NCBI GenBank assembly: GCA_026003835.1
Contig: BPHZ01000004.1
Coordinates: 1 to 64,000, forward strand
From: Herpetosiphonaceae bacterium
Lineage (GTDB): Bacteria; Chloroflexota; Chloroflexia; Chloroflexales; Herpetosiphonaceae
DNA: 64,000 nucleotides
Reading direction: 5' to 3'
Part shown: piece after piece, positions 1 through 8,661 of the stretch
How positions within the stretch are numbered: position 1 is the first letter of the stretch
How the letters are laid out: each line of letters begins with the position of its first letter
Made by a program: the position numbers and the translations under genes
The notes under the pieces: generated by a model
What the model was told of the DNA's origin: nothing
Database searches by the model: none
What the model saw: only the letters and a program-made list of their open reading frames with translations

Positions 1-557
1 ACCAATGCGCGTTCGGAGATCAGATAGTTAGGGCAGATAACATCACCGCGCCGTTTTCCCAGCCGCACCAGAGCGATCACCAGGCCACGGCAGAGCCAGA
101 GCCGGCCCGGCTCAGTGACGATGAGATAGTCAATATCAGCGCCATGTTCGACATTGTCCACAGCCAGGGCGCCGGTAACGGCGACCATGCGCACAAAGGG
201 CAGATTGGCGATGGCCCGCCCGTAGACGAGCGCTCGCGGCCAGAGGCGGCGGGCAACCTCAGCCCGCTTTCGCCGCGTCTCGACGATTTCCTCCCGGCCG
301 GCGAGAACAACGAAGCCGTCGCAGCGGGTTAGGACGGGCGCAGGTCCATGCTCCAGATACGCCTCGACCGAGCCAGGCAGCGCCTGCAGACCAACCAGGT
401 AGCGGTGTATCTCGGCGACCGTCAGCGGGTAGTCGAAGATATCAGCGTAAGCGACCGCGTGCAGCACGGCTCGCTCGATATGGTGCTCTGCCGGCGCGGT
501 TGGTGTCTCCGGCGTAGAGGAGATCATCTGGCGCGAGAGTGGTGGAGTCAGGCTCAT
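1..557 (-). CDS. nucleotidyltransferase-like protein, 3' end outside the window
   Basis: An open frame runs from an ATG at 557 to the window edge without a stop, giving about 185 residues. GGGAGGA lies just upstream of the ATG. The product starts MSLTPPLSRQM. It contains an N-terminal helical segment (AVAYADIFDYPL near residue 40) typical of the winged-helix-like part of these proteins, then VAVTGALAVDN followed by ADIDYLIVT near residue 140. That G-x-x-A-x-x-N plus D-x-D pattern is the nucleotidyltransferase fold core. The short ORFs in the other frames are shadows. It lies 35 bases downstream of the O-antigen-ligase fragment and reads in the same direction, so it was probably part of a cell-surface polysaccharide locus. 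The exact substrate cannot be told. Confidence 0.6.
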   Translation of the reverse strand, partial: MSLTPPLSRQMISSTPETPTAPAEHHIERAVLHAVAYADIFDYPLTVAEIHRYLVGLQALPGSVEAYLEHGPAPVLTRCDGFVVLAGREEIVETRRKRAEVARRLWPRALVYGRAIANLPFVRMVAVTGALAVDNVEHGADIDYLIVTEPGRLWLCRGLVIALVRLGKRRGDVICPNYLISERAL

Positions 558-592
558 GATTTCCTCCCGTCGAACATCTGGGGCTTCGCACT

Positions 593-1240
593 TCAACCCT
601 GGGTCGTGCCGGCGCCTGTCTCCAGACTCGGCGCAGCCAGGGCCTTACTTGTTGCTGCCAGGAGGCTGACGCCAAGCAATCTGCCTGGCTCCAATCCCCA
701 GGGATAATCGTCCCATAGGGCAATGATCCCCAGTGCCAGCCAGGCGCCGGCCAGCACAACCGGCCAGGGATCAGTCTGGCGCAGGCGTTCATCAAGGGCC
801 ATGGCCGGCGCCACCCAGAGCCAGAACCACAGCGCTCCGCCTAGAATACCAAGCTCTGCGGCAAGCAGCAAGAGAACGTTATGCACAGGCTGCGGGAAGG
901 CTGGCGCATTGACGGCCTCAACCACCAGCGGAAAATTTCCGGCACCGACGCCGACCAGCGGATGATCGGCAATAGTCTGTAAAGCAACGGCGATCAGCGC
1001 GCCCCGCTCGTTGATCGAGCGCGTCTCAGTTGGTGTTGACGATGGATTCAACCGTACACTCAACTGACCGGCAAAGAGAATAGCGCCGGCCAGCAGCAGC
1101 AGCATAGCGCCACCCATCGCCAGCGCCAGAGAGCGGCGCAGATCTCGGCGCCGCAGTGCGAGCCAACAGAGCAGCGGCGGCAGGACCAGCGCTGTCGCCA
1201 GCCAGGCTGAGCGCGAGAAGCTGAGCAGCAGCGCCGCCAG
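593..1240 (-). pseudogene. O-antigen ligase (Wzy/WaaL-like), C-terminal part only
   Basis: The frame ending at 593 encodes a membrane protein carrying the hallmarks of the O-antigen ligase/polymerase family. These are SRSAWLA at the start, a hydrophilic periplasmic loop with ADHPLVGVGAGNF, and PVHNVLLLLAAELG, the His-containing motif conserved in the family, followed by further hydrophobic segments. The family normally has 10-12 membrane spans and about 400-450 residues. Only the last roughly 215 residues are present. The N-terminal part is replaced from about 1240 upwards by sequence of a heavy-metal P-type ATPase in the same frame. It is therefore a truncated or chimeric gene, not a complete ligase. 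Confidence 0.7.
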
Positions 1241-1704
1241 GACGCCGATGACCATCAGGGTGTGCGAGGTGCCCTGCCGGCGCAGGGCCGCCTGAGCCAC
1301 ACTGACAAAGATCGGATAGCCGCCCAGCACCAGCGCCGCTGCAGCAACGGGAGCGGAATACGCTCGACGATGCCCTGGAGCAGCCCCAAGCGCTCAACAA
1401 GCGTGCCAAGCAGCAGCGCGACGACGGTCAGCAGCCCCCAGCTGGCGACCGCCAGCGCGCGCTCGCGCCGTGCTCCGTCGGCCACCTCGTCGCCGACGCG
1501 ATAGCCTGCCTGGGATACTGTCCGGCGCATCTCCTCCAGGCTGACCCGGCGCGGGTCATAGCGCACCCTGGCGCGACCGGCGGCCAGCAGGACATCGGCG
1601 CCGCTGACGCCAAGCAGCCGGGTCAGCACGCCCTTGACATGGCGCACACAGTCGGCGCAATCCATGCCTTTGATTGAGAGCTCGATGGTCTGAGCTTCGG
1701 ACAT
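1240..1704 (-). pseudogene. heavy-metal P-type ATPase N-terminus (CadA/ZntA-like), frameshifted and truncated
   Basis: Starting at ATG 1704 with GGGAG upstream, the product begins with a heavy-metal-associated domain containing GMDCADC, the metal-binding CxxC of CadA/ZntA/CopA ATPases. A first membrane span follows (WGLLTVVALLLGTLVERLG). Around 1345-1360 the reading frame must shift by one base to continue as VAAAALVLGGYPIF, then TSHTLMVIGVLAALL, which are the first conserved membrane helices of P1B ATPases. After that, at about 1240, the sequence becomes O-antigen ligase. The actuator, phosphorylation (DKTGT) and ATP-binding domains are all missing, so no functional pump is encoded. Confidence 0.7.
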
Positions 1705-1902
1705 AGGGCTAACTCCCGCCACTTCATCCCAACCGCTCATTAACACTATACCATGGAACGCGGCGCTGATCAGGGCGAAGCACAGCCGAGAGGATCAGGG
1801 TGCAGCCCTAACTCATGAGATAGATAACCATTGGAGCTAGCGATTAGAGCACAAATTCCTTGAACAAGAGCACGCCTTCGGTGATGTGTAACAAACAGTT
1901 AA

Positions 1903-2224
1903 CTAAGGCTGCCAGATAGCCGAGATGTACCGTAAGACACGTAGCGTCACGATGATAGAGTTTCTTGCTATGAAAAAGCCATCCATAAAACGAAACAGTG
2001 TTTCAATCAGAAAACGTTGATTCCAGCGCTCTTGCGCGCAGATTTTGATGTTATGCAGATCCGTGCCTTGTTTGCGAAATTCCATATCGCTGAGACTGAT
2101 TGTTGTCCTACAACACTACTGTACGGTGTCATTAAACTCGTTATACGCTTCCATCGCATCATCCCACGTCCAATCAATCACGTGTCCCTGATCATTAATC
2201 AACCAGTCCACTTTAATCCCTGCA
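1903..2224 (-). pseudogene. DDE transposase remnant (IS982/IS4-like)
   Basis: Two minus-strand pieces separated by a stop and a frame change read as parts of one transposase. The upstream piece, from about 2224, contains IKVDWLINDQGHVIDW. The downstream piece, from an ATG at 2085 to 1903, contains NIKICAQERWNQRFLIETLF. A substrate-loop motif followed by R-x-x-I-E-T is typical of DDE transposases of the IS982/IS4 type; the family assignment is tentative. The N-terminus is absent and the last 30 residues look unrelated to the usual C-terminus. This is a dead IS scar next to the IS66 remnant. Confidence 0.5.
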
Positions 2225-2339
2225 ATTCAGCGCCTATTAGACACTAATTTGCTTCCAATTTACTTTCATCTGTGTCCTTCCCGGCGAGAGCGGATCAACT
2301 CAATCCCAAACTGTAACCGTTCAGCTACCCCCTTAAACC

Positions 2340-3485
2340 GCCCTCCTCGGATCCGCCCAGTGCCCCACCGCGGCCACCCAAGGTCCAGCGGGGCCGCCAG
2401 CGCGGCGGGCACGTGGGGAATCCCGGCCATCATCGTCCGCTGCTCCCGCCTGAGGACGAGCGCGTGCAGGAGATCATTGCCATCCCGCCCACCCAGTGCG
2501 ATCACTGTGCGACCCCGCTCGATCCCGCCCTCCCTGATGCGCGGGACCGCCAGCGCCACCAACGCTGGGACATTCCGCCCATCCAGCCCGTCGTCACCGA
2601 GTTCCAGCTGCGGGCGTTGGCCTGTCCCCACTGTGGCGAGGTCACCCGCGCCGCGTTGCCCCCGGGCGTCTCGCCCATGGGCTATACCGCCCGGGTGATT
2701 GGGATTGCTAACCTGCTGCATGGGCGTGGCCGGCTCAGCGATCGCGACACCGCCGCGTTCATGCAGACGCTGTTTGGCGTTCCCATGGCCGCTGGCAGCT
2801 GGCACGGTCACCGCGACCGAACAGGGGCTGAGCGACGCCTTGGCCCCCGTGTATCAGGCGATTCAGACGGCGACCCAGGCGCAGACGCGTGCCAACGTGG
2901 ACGAAACGCCCTGGAAGCAGGGCACCGCCGGACAGGTCGGAAAGCGGAAAGGCTGGCTGTGGGTCGCCGTCACCCAGCTCTGCCCGCTGTTTCTGGTCTG
3001 GACCAAGCGCGATGGGGCGGCCCTGGATGCCCTGCTGGGTGCGGCGTGGCGGGAGGATCATCACCTCGGATCGCTGGAGCGTCTACAAGCAGTTCTTGTT
3101 GGAGGCACGCCAACTGTGCTGGGCGCATCTGATGCGGGATGTGAGGCGGTTTTTCGACGATGCCCGCGACGGCCCGATCCACGCCTGGGGTGCCGCAGGG
3201 TTGGCGCAGATCCACCTGCTGTGCGTGCTGTGGCACGGGTATCGGGCCGGCGAGTTGGATCGCGCGCAGCTGCAGCAGGGCATGGGGGCGATCCAAACGG
3301 CGTTCCATAGGTGGCTGGAGCGCGGGAAGAACCTGCCGTAGGAAAAGGCGCGGAGCTTCAGCCGCGAGCTGCTGAGTCTGGAAGCGGCGCTGTGGACGTT
3401 TGTGCGGGAGGAGGGGGTCGAGCCGACGAACAACGCGGCCGAACGGGCGTTGCGTCCGGCGGTGGTCTGGCGCAAGCGGTGCTGA
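2340..3485 (+). pseudogene. IS66-family transposase, degenerate
   Basis: The stretch encodes an IS66 (TnpC-type) transposase spread over three frames. The first part has RQRGGHVGNPGHHR, then a zinc-binding region CDHCATPL and ACPHCGEVTRAALPPGVS (frame of 2413). A second frame, from about 2800, carries TRANVDETPWKQ, with the first DDE aspartate, and KRKGWLWVAVT. A third frame, from about 3040, has ITSDRWSVYKQF, with the second aspartate, and QLCWAHLMRDV. That frame is interrupted by TAG at 3339-3341 and continues to EGVEPTNNAAERALR, with the catalytic glutamate, before stopping at 3485. Two frameshifts, one nonsense codon and a short C-terminus make it non-functional. No inverted repeats or orfA/orfB companions were recognised. 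Confidence 0.8.
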
Positions 3486-3577
3486 TAGAGCACGCTCTTG
3501 GCATATTTTTTTACCTCATCAATATTCAGGATATCCTCTCACCCCATAGATAAATTTACAATATTGACAGATAACAT

Positions 3578-4171
3578 CTACTGATCCAGAGTTATACAAT
3601 CAAAGGCAGTTGTATGTTGTTCAAGCAACTGATTATCTCGGCCATAAGCTATTATCCGGCATGGCGGAGAATTGTCTGCAATCATAGATAAGTAGCTGCC
3701 GTTTTTTGGTTGAACAGTATATATTTTTCCATTACCAAGGAGTATATCAATTCTATTTATCTTTTCTGAAAAAATATGACCAAAAACAGTAAAATATACT
3801 CCTGTTTTTAACTTAATTTGCACAGACATAGAATTAAAATAAGATTTTACAGCATTTTGTGATGTATCCTCAATAAAATCACCCTGAATATATATCCAGT
3901 CAAATATTTTTTGCTTAATAAACATATACCCAACGACTGGTCTTAATAGTGTATCCCTCTGGTATTCTGCAGTATATAAAACAATAGTACCTCCAGCAAC
4001 ATTATGCTTCTCCTTGATCTGAATATTTACAAGATTCCTGTTAGCATGGTTATAAATAAAACGATCAAGTAGCATCCTTCCTGGAGGGAGTAATGGGTAA
4101 AGGACAATACACAATCCAATAGCAGTCATGGCGACAAAACTAGCCATAATATATAGAGCTGGTTTCTTCAT
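3578..4171 (-). CDS. hypothetical membrane-anchored protein, third gene of an AT-rich operon
   Basis: This 197-residue product is not recognised. It starts MKKPALYIMASFVAMTAIG, a basic N-terminus plus one hydrophobic segment (residues 5-28) that could be an uncleaved anchor or a signal peptide. The rest is hydrophilic and beta-rich, with two cysteines near the C-terminus that could pair. The gene is clearly AT-richer than the genes around it and lies 26 bases downstream of the lipoprotein gene, so the two are probably co-transcribed. Base composition and the flanking transposase scars suggest horizontal acquisition. It may assist export or surface display of its operon partners, but nothing in the sequence shows this. 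Confidence 0.6.
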   Translation of the reverse strand: MKKPALYIMASFVAMTAIGLCIVLYPLLPPGRMLLDRFIYNHANRNLVNIQIKEKHNVAGGTIVLYTAEYQRDTLLRPVVGYMFIKQKIFDWIYIQGDFIEDTSQNAVKSYFNSMSVQIKLKTGVYFTVFGHIFSEKINRIDILLGNGKIYTVQPKNGSYLSMIADNSPPCRIIAYGRDNQLLEQHTTAFDCITLDQ

Positions 4172-4197
4172 TACTACCCCTCACATTCATTCCTGCT

Positions 4198-5052
4198 TCA
4201 TGGCAACAAATGATACCCTGATTTTGGTATCTGTTCTACATACCGCTTTATAGAGTGCGCTTCAGCGAACTCCGGAGAAATCACAGTGAGTTGTAGCGGC
4301 TCACGATAAACATTACCACCGATCGTATACTCCAACATTGGGCGTACTATAACAAATGTGTATTGATACTTTTGATTTTCGAGATGAAAATATGTTGTGA
4401 TTGTTTTTGACTCTGATGGCAGCAGAACACTATCACTATGCCCTTCTAACTCATAGGTGGTAACAAGATTGATAGATGGGATTTCCGATGTTATATGATT
4501 AATATTCACCGGATACTGGCTCGTATTCTTAATAATCGAGCGTATTGTCTGCAACGAGGAGGAGCTAATCGTACCACCTTCCAACGATAACGCATTATTA
4601 TCTGTTTTATCTATTACATCAATAAGAAATTTTCCAATACTTAATTGTTGCTCTTGCTTGTTCTCATCAGTATACCGGAGCCCATAAGCAGTATATTTAC
4701 CAGATGGAAGAGGAGGCAGAACAATACGAAGCGTGAACAGTTGGTAATCTTCAATTATCTTACCAAACATGATATGTACCTCTGATGCAGGAATCTTCTG
4801 ACGATATGTTATAATAAGCGGTTTTTTGAAAACCTTTTGTTGGTTAGGGACACCATTAACATATTTATCGATAAATGCAAGGTGTAATGTAATATTTTTA
4901 TCGTTTTTTACAGAAATATAACCTCTCCACTGAACTGCATAACGAATATTACTTGGTTCTGATAAACTTTCTTTCAAACATCCTGATATTACAAGCGTAG
5001 TTAATATAGCTAAGCATATCTTAGGAATTATGACAGCTTTTTTCTTGATCAT
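4198..5052 (-). CDS. putative lipoprotein of unknown function
   Basis: The product has 284 residues. Its N-terminus, MIKKKAVIIPKICLAILTTL followed by VISGC, is a classic lipoprotein signal peptide with a lipobox, so Cys-25 is the likely lipidated residue and the protein should sit on the outer face of the membrane. The mature part is rich in beta strands; one stretch (VNINHITSEIPSINL) resembles Ig-like or BsuPI-type extracellular domains, but no family can be named. It is the middle gene of a three-gene AT-rich minus-strand operon, 85 bases after the secreted-protein gene and 26 before the membrane-protein gene. The codon use (many AAT, ATA, AAA) is unlike the GC-rich host genes. Confidence 0.6.
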   Translation of the reverse strand: MIKKKAVIIPKICLAILTTLVISGCLKESLSEPSNIRYAVQWRGYISVKNDKNITLHLAFIDKYVNGVPNQQKVFKKPLIITYRQKIPASEVHIMFGKIIEDYQLFTLRIVLPPLPSGKYTAYGLRYTDENKQEQQLSIGKFLIDVIDKTDNNALSLEGGTISSSSLQTIRSIIKNTSQYPVNINHITSEIPSINLVTTYELEGHSDSVLLPSESKTITTYFHLENQKYQYTFVIVRPMLEYTIGGNVYREPLQLTVISPEFAEAHSIKRYVEQIPKSGYHLLP

Positions 5053-5137
5053 ATGGTAATCCCTTGATTACTAGTGACTATGGGGTTTATATGACTTGGC
5101 ATATGAACCGCCATAGTCAAATTAATAAATTTCTATA

Positions 5138-5779
5138 TTAGATTCTCTGGACAAAATACTCTCTTCGATGAAATACTCTAGCCGTTGCCGTGCCGTATTC
5201 GCTCCAATAATGGCAGGTCTTAGTACAAGCGATATATTCAGTATGAACATCCATATTGTAGAACTGGTAGTAATCCGTATAGTACAAACCATATGAATAG
5301 TTATCAGGCAAATTGAACTCGTACTCAAATCCTATCGATCCTGATGCCTCAACGTTGACACCAAGAGCAATATTGATAGGTTGAGCTTCGTACCCAATAC
5401 TTGCTGACCAAGAATTACTCCACGAGTAGGTTTCTGAGGTCTTGAACATGCCAGGCCCGCGCATGGATCTTCCTGTGAAGTAGGTATATCCACCGTACCG
5501 ATAGTTTGTTACCCTATCAACAATGTGTCGGTGAGCATACCCGGACCAGTGCTCTGGGCAGACATCCTTTTTACAATCTTTCTCCTTATCAATATGAATA
5601 TCGCCATAGGCTGGTGTGTTAAATGGCGGCTGCGGAAGAGACTAGGCCTCTTCTGATGGTGCCACGATAATAATGGTATCCTCTTGATCATCTGGGCCTT
5701 TTGCAGATATAGAGTTCGTAGGAATAATGCTTACTATAAGAAGTGCTACGAGGAGAAGAAACTGTGCGGATCTTCCAAT
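5138..5779 (-). pseudogene. secreted protein interrupted by one in-frame TAG; possible ATT start
   Basis: The frame ending at 5138 stays open far upstream of its first ATG except for a single TAG at 5642-5644. Above that stop it encodes a signal peptide (GRSAQFLLLVALLIVSI, then PTNSISAKG). The best ribosome site, AGGAGG, sits seven bases before an ATT at 5779 that is in frame; no ATG or GTG is available there. The mature part, about 165 residues, has CPEHWSGYAH, the repeated Ser/Trp stretch YSWSNSWSASIGYEA and a tyrosine-rich region. No family was recognised. A start mutated from ATG to ATT plus one nonsense codon fits early decay. Suppression of the amber codon is possible but not supported. 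Confidence 0.55.
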
Positions 5780-5970
5780 GAAGGTTCCTCCTTTACCTAC
5801 TTATTCTTAATAGTTTTGGATCATTAGATACTAATTGTTGTAATACTGCGAATCTCTCCAGGGCAGTTCGATCTATCACCCCCCTTCTAACAGCAATGCT
5901 CAATAGAAAGTCTTCTTTGTACTAGCTGAAATCAGAGTTGCTTAAAGCTAACCGAAAGGCCCAGGGGGGT

Positions 5971-6000
5971 ATTATAAATTCAGAATATATTCTTTGTCAA
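5971..6000 (-). promoter_or_regulatory. consensus sigma-70-type promoter of the AT-rich operon
   Basis: On the minus strand TTGACA (6000-5995) is followed after 18 bases by TATAAT (5976-5971). Both hexamers match the consensus perfectly. The spacer contains the 12-base perfect palindrome AGAATATATTCT. The promoter lies about 190 bases upstream of the secreted-protein gene and faces away from the broken XRE regulator. Confidence 0.7.
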
Positions 6001-6070
6001 GTGTAAATTTTTGCCGAAGAGTAAATTCTTGACACTCATACCGCTATTACTTGCCTCTAGCGTATATTCT
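5982..6070. promoter_or_regulatory. three related dyads, candidate operators between divergent promoters
   Basis: Three 12-base boxes share one pattern: AGAATATATTCT at 5982-5993 (perfect palindrome, inside the minus-strand promoter spacer), AGAGTAAATTCT at 6018-6029, and AGCGTATATTCT at 6059-6070 (inside the plus-strand promoter spacer). Their starts are 36 and 41 bases apart. Placement in both promoter spacers, next to a helix-turn-helix gene, suggests autoregulation and repression of the secreted-protein operon. This is inference from sequence alone. Confidence 0.45.
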
Positions 6071-6080
6071 GGCGTATAAT
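6051..6080 (+). promoter_or_regulatory. promoter of the XRE-like gene
   Basis: TTGCCT (6051-6056) and TATAAT (6075-6080) are separated by 18 bases on the plus strand, about 80 bases upstream of the XRE-like reading frame. It is divergent from the TTGACA/TATAAT promoter at 5971-6000. The spacer holds one of the three dyads. Confidence 0.55.
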
Positions 6081-6157
6081 AGAATAAATCCTTCACCAAC
6101 AGTATGGCAAGGCCTTTGAGGCCGTAGAGAACCATCGCCTAGACAAAGAGCTTACTC

Positions 6158-6557
6158 ATGGCTGCCTCTAAAACCATTGCGCAGCTGGTTGACAACCTAT
6201 TCTTGACCTATCGCCATCCACCTGAACACCGAGAATGGTTCTATGCGGAAGTCTCGCGCGAGATTGAGCGCTTGACTGGGAAAAATTGATCCAAGCTCTA
6301 TTCAAAAGCTACGCGATGGGTTGATTAAGAATCCTGGCATCCGGACGATTGAGTCGCTCTGCTAGTTCTTCCAGATGCCGCCCTCCTACTTCTTCCCCTG
6401 GCTCGCGAGCGGGCGGGCGCATGGCCGGAACAGGCTGCGGGGGCGATACTTGCCGCCTGATACGAGCGGCGATCTCATCAAAGAAGCGCATACAAATCTT
6501 CCTCATCGAAATGGAGAAGAGTGCTCCTCCTATAGGGTACCTCAGATCCTCCAATAA
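6158..6557 (+). pseudogene. XRE-type helix-turn-helix regulator, frameshifted and with one stop
   Basis: From ATG 6158 the first 43 codons read as the start of a small XRE regulator (MAASKTIAQLVDNLF, then SREIERLTGKN). They end at a TGA created in the AAAAA run at 6281-6285. Shifting one base there restores IDPSSIQKLRDGLIKNPGI, then RTIESLC, the recognition-helix region of Cro/C1-type regulators. A TAG at 6363-6365 follows, then in the same frame FFQMPPSYFF, the segment that normally follows in this family, and about 55 further residues to 6557. The full product would be near 130 residues. The A-run frameshift could be a sequencing error, but the TAG is a second, independent defect. It is divergent from the AT-rich operon. 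Confidence 0.6.
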
Positions 6558-6670
6558 CCGTGCCGGGTTGGCTGCCCCATGCCGGCACACCCCAACCGGC
6601 ATCCCCAGGATCAGCAAAGGCTGGTACAATACAACAAAGAGGACAGCGAACCCTGGCGGACTACCACTGT

Positions 6671-6720
6671 AAAGATCATGAGGAAAGGGGGCGCTGGAGG
6701 GGTTCCGCCCCTCCAAACCA
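6671..6720 (+). repeat. intergenic hairpin repeat, copy 1
   Basis: GGAGGGG (6696-6702), loop TTCCG, CCCCTCC (6708-6714) forms a 7-base-pair hairpin. It is preceded by GATCATGAGGAAAGGGGGCG, almost the same as the sequence before the copy at 61036. It lies in the gap before mtnA. The rest of the 6558-6755 gap shows no gene; AAGGAG at 6738-6743 is the likely mtnA ribosome site. Confidence 0.55.
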
Positions 6721-6755
6721 CCCCATTTTAACGAGGTAAGGAGATAACAGAACCC

Positions 6756-7835
6756 ATGTCCGGCACTCTTCCGTTGCTGACACGCCGTGGCGATACGCTA
6801 GGCTACGATCGTGAGCGTGGCGTCGTGCGCATCCTCGACCGAAGGATCTACCCACGCGAAACACGCTTCATCGAGTGCGACGACGTCCAGACAGTCGCTC
6901 AGGCTATCGAGGACATGATCGTCCAGGGCGGCCCGCCGCTGGCCTATGTCGCCGGCTATGGGTTGGCGCTGGCCGCGCGACAGCACGCGAGCTGGCCGTC
7001 CGAGGCGCAGCGTTCGGCGCTGATCGAGGCTACCGCCAGACTGCGCGCCACCCGTCCGACCGCCGACGACCTGCATCATATCATGCGCGAGGCGCTCCAG
7101 CGCGGCGACGAAGCGATCATGCGCGGCGAGAGCGCCGAGGAGGCCATCCTGCGCTACGTAAGCAGCGAGGTCGAACGTGGCGACCGTGTTGCCGAGCGCT
7201 GCGGCAAGCGCGCCGCAGAACTCCTCACAGACGGCGATAGCATCCTGACCGTCTGTTTTGCGGGGGCGGCGCTCAATTGGATGCTTCACGAGGCCTTCGT
7301 GGTGCAGGGCAAGCAGATCAGCATCATCTGCACTGAGACAAGGCCGTATCTTCAGGGCGCCCGGCTCGCCGCCGCCCAGGCTGTTGAGATCGGTGTACCG
7401 ACGACGGTGATTACTGATAACATGCCGGGCTTCTGCTTTCGGAAAGGCATGATAACAGTCTATATCACCGCAGCGGATCGGATCGCCCTCGACGGAGCGG
7501 CGGCCAATAAGGTCGGCACCTATCAGTGCGCGGTGCTGGCACGGCACCACAAAGTGCCTTTCTATGTACTTGGCTACGACGGGCCCGATCCCGCGACGCC
7601 GACCGGCGACGCTATTCCCATCGAGGAGCGCAACGGCGACGAAGTGCTGTTCTGCGCGGGGGTCCGTACAGCGGCAGAAGGCGCGCGCGGCTACTATCCG
7701 GCCTTCGACGTCACACCACCTGAGCTGATCAGCGCCATCGTAACCGACCGGGGGATCTATCGCCCGGAGCTGATTGCCCGCTACCTGAGTGAGGGCGAGG
7801 CACCGCTGGATGTTCTGCCGCTCTCGCAGCTATGA
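6756..7835 (+). CDS. mtnA: S-methyl-5-thioribose-1-phosphate isomerase family (MtnA-like)
   Basis: The 359-residue product belongs to the eIF2B-alpha/MtnA family, which isomerises methylthioribose-1-phosphate (or 5-deoxyribose-1-phosphate) to the ribulose form in methionine salvage. Family landmarks are VQGGPPLAYVAGYGLALAAR near residue 50, ILTVCFAGAAL near 165 with the active-site cysteine region, VPTTVITDNMPG near 215 carrying the catalytic-aspartate position, and ADRIALDGAAANKVGTY near 245. The length matches the family. Several motifs are somewhat divergent (VCFAG where HCNxG is usual), so a related isomerase role is possible. It is followed 35 bases later by a purine nucleoside phosphorylase gene, the preceding step of the same pathway. 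Confidence 0.85.
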   Translation: MSGTLPLLTRRGDTLGYDRERGVVRILDRRIYPRETRFIECDDVQTVAQAIEDMIVQGGPPLAYVAGYGLALAARQHASWPSEAQRSALIEATARLRATRPTADDLHHIMREALQRGDEAIMRGESAEEAILRYVSSEVERGDRVAERCGKRAAELLTDGDSILTVCFAGAALNWMLHEAFVVQGKQISIICTETRPYLQGARLAAAQAVEIGVPTTVITDNMPGFCFRKGMITVYITAADRIALDGAAANKVGTYQCAVLARHHKVPFYVLGYDGPDPATPTGDAIPIEERNGDEVLFCAGVRTAAEGARGYYPAFDVTPPELISAIVTDRGIYRPELIARYLSEGEAPLDVLPLSQL

Positions 7836-7869
7836 GTTTGTCGTTTGTCGAGCATCGTATATTTTCTCT

Positions 7870-8640
7870 ATGACAGATAGCTTTATTCTACTCCACGGCG
7901 GCACGGGCGCTTACTTTCTCGATCTAGAGGCAGAGCTAGGCCCCGGCACCTACCGCACCATCGATACACCTTACGGGCCAGCGGGATCGATCTATCTTCC
8001 CGACCGCTGGCAGGGGCGCCTAGGCCTGGCCTCGCGCCACGGTTGGGGACGGTTGGAAGTCTCGCCCCCTTTTGTCAACAGCCGTGCCAACCTTTGGGCG
8101 GCCAAAGCGCTGGGCGCCCGAGCCATCCTCAGTTGGAATGGCGTCGGAGCGATTAACCCGCTGCTCGAAGTCCACGACCTTGTCGTACTCGACGGCATCA
8201 TCGATGTAACAAAGACTCGGGTGCGCAGCTTCAACCCTCCAAGCGACAGGCCGGGTGCTCATCATTCCCTGCCATCGATCGAGCGGCCATTCGATCCAGC
8301 ATTGTCACGAGCGATCTATGAGGTCGCCCGCGCAGATCGGATCAGAGCCTTCCCTGTAGGCGTCTACGCCTGCTCTGAAGGGCCGCGGCTGGAAACAATG
8401 GCGGAGATCACCGCCCTGGGACGCTTCGGCGCGGAGATCGTGGGCATGACTCTGGTTCCGGAGGTGTTCCTCGCCGCAGAGCTTGGCATCCCTTTCGCCT
8501 CGCTCTGCTACGTAACCAACTATGCCACCGGCGTTGAGCCGGCGCCGGGCGCGCCACGCTTCTTTGGCGTCGAAGTTGCGCAAACCTGCCTGCGGCTCCT
8601 ATTGCGCGCAGTGGAGAGAATCGTCGATCATCTCCAGTAG
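7870..8640 (+). CDS. mtnP: 5'-methylthioadenosine phosphorylase-like (PNP/MTAP family)
   Basis: Starting at ATG 7870, the 256-residue product shows the PNP/MTAP family plan: phosphate-loop region ILLHGGTGAYFL at the N-terminus, VSPPFVNSRANLWAAKALGA near residue 60, the base-binding segment VYACSEGPRLETMAEI near 170, then GAEIVGMTLVPEVFLAAELG, in which the conserved Met and the xE of the ribose site are visible, and LCYVTNYATG. It would split methylthioadenosine or 5-deoxyadenosine with phosphate, giving adenine and the 1-phosphosugar used by the isomerase encoded just upstream. An earlier in-frame start overlaps mtnA and lacks homology, so 7870 is preferred. Confidence 0.85.
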   Translation: MTDSFILLHGGTGAYFLDLEAELGPGTYRTIDTPYGPAGSIYLPDRWQGRLGLASRHGWGRLEVSPPFVNSRANLWAAKALGARAILSWNGVGAINPLLEVHDLVVLDGIIDVTKTRVRSFNPPSDRPGAHHSLPSIERPFDPALSRAIYEVARADRIRAFPVGVYACSEGPRLETMAEITALGRFGAEIVGMTLVPEVFLAAELGIPFASLCYVTNYATGVEPAPGAPRFFGVEVAQTCLRLLLRAVERIVDHLQ

Positions 8641-8661
8641 TTCAGCGATGAGGCAGCCTCG

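Noticed and set aside
77..332. Small ORFs on both strands at the left edge
   Set aside because: They are shadows; the nucleotidyltransferase-like frame from 557 to the edge explains the region.
2249..2698. ORF MLPIYFHL... as a separate gene
   Set aside because: The IS66 N-terminal motifs lie in another frame over the same stretch.
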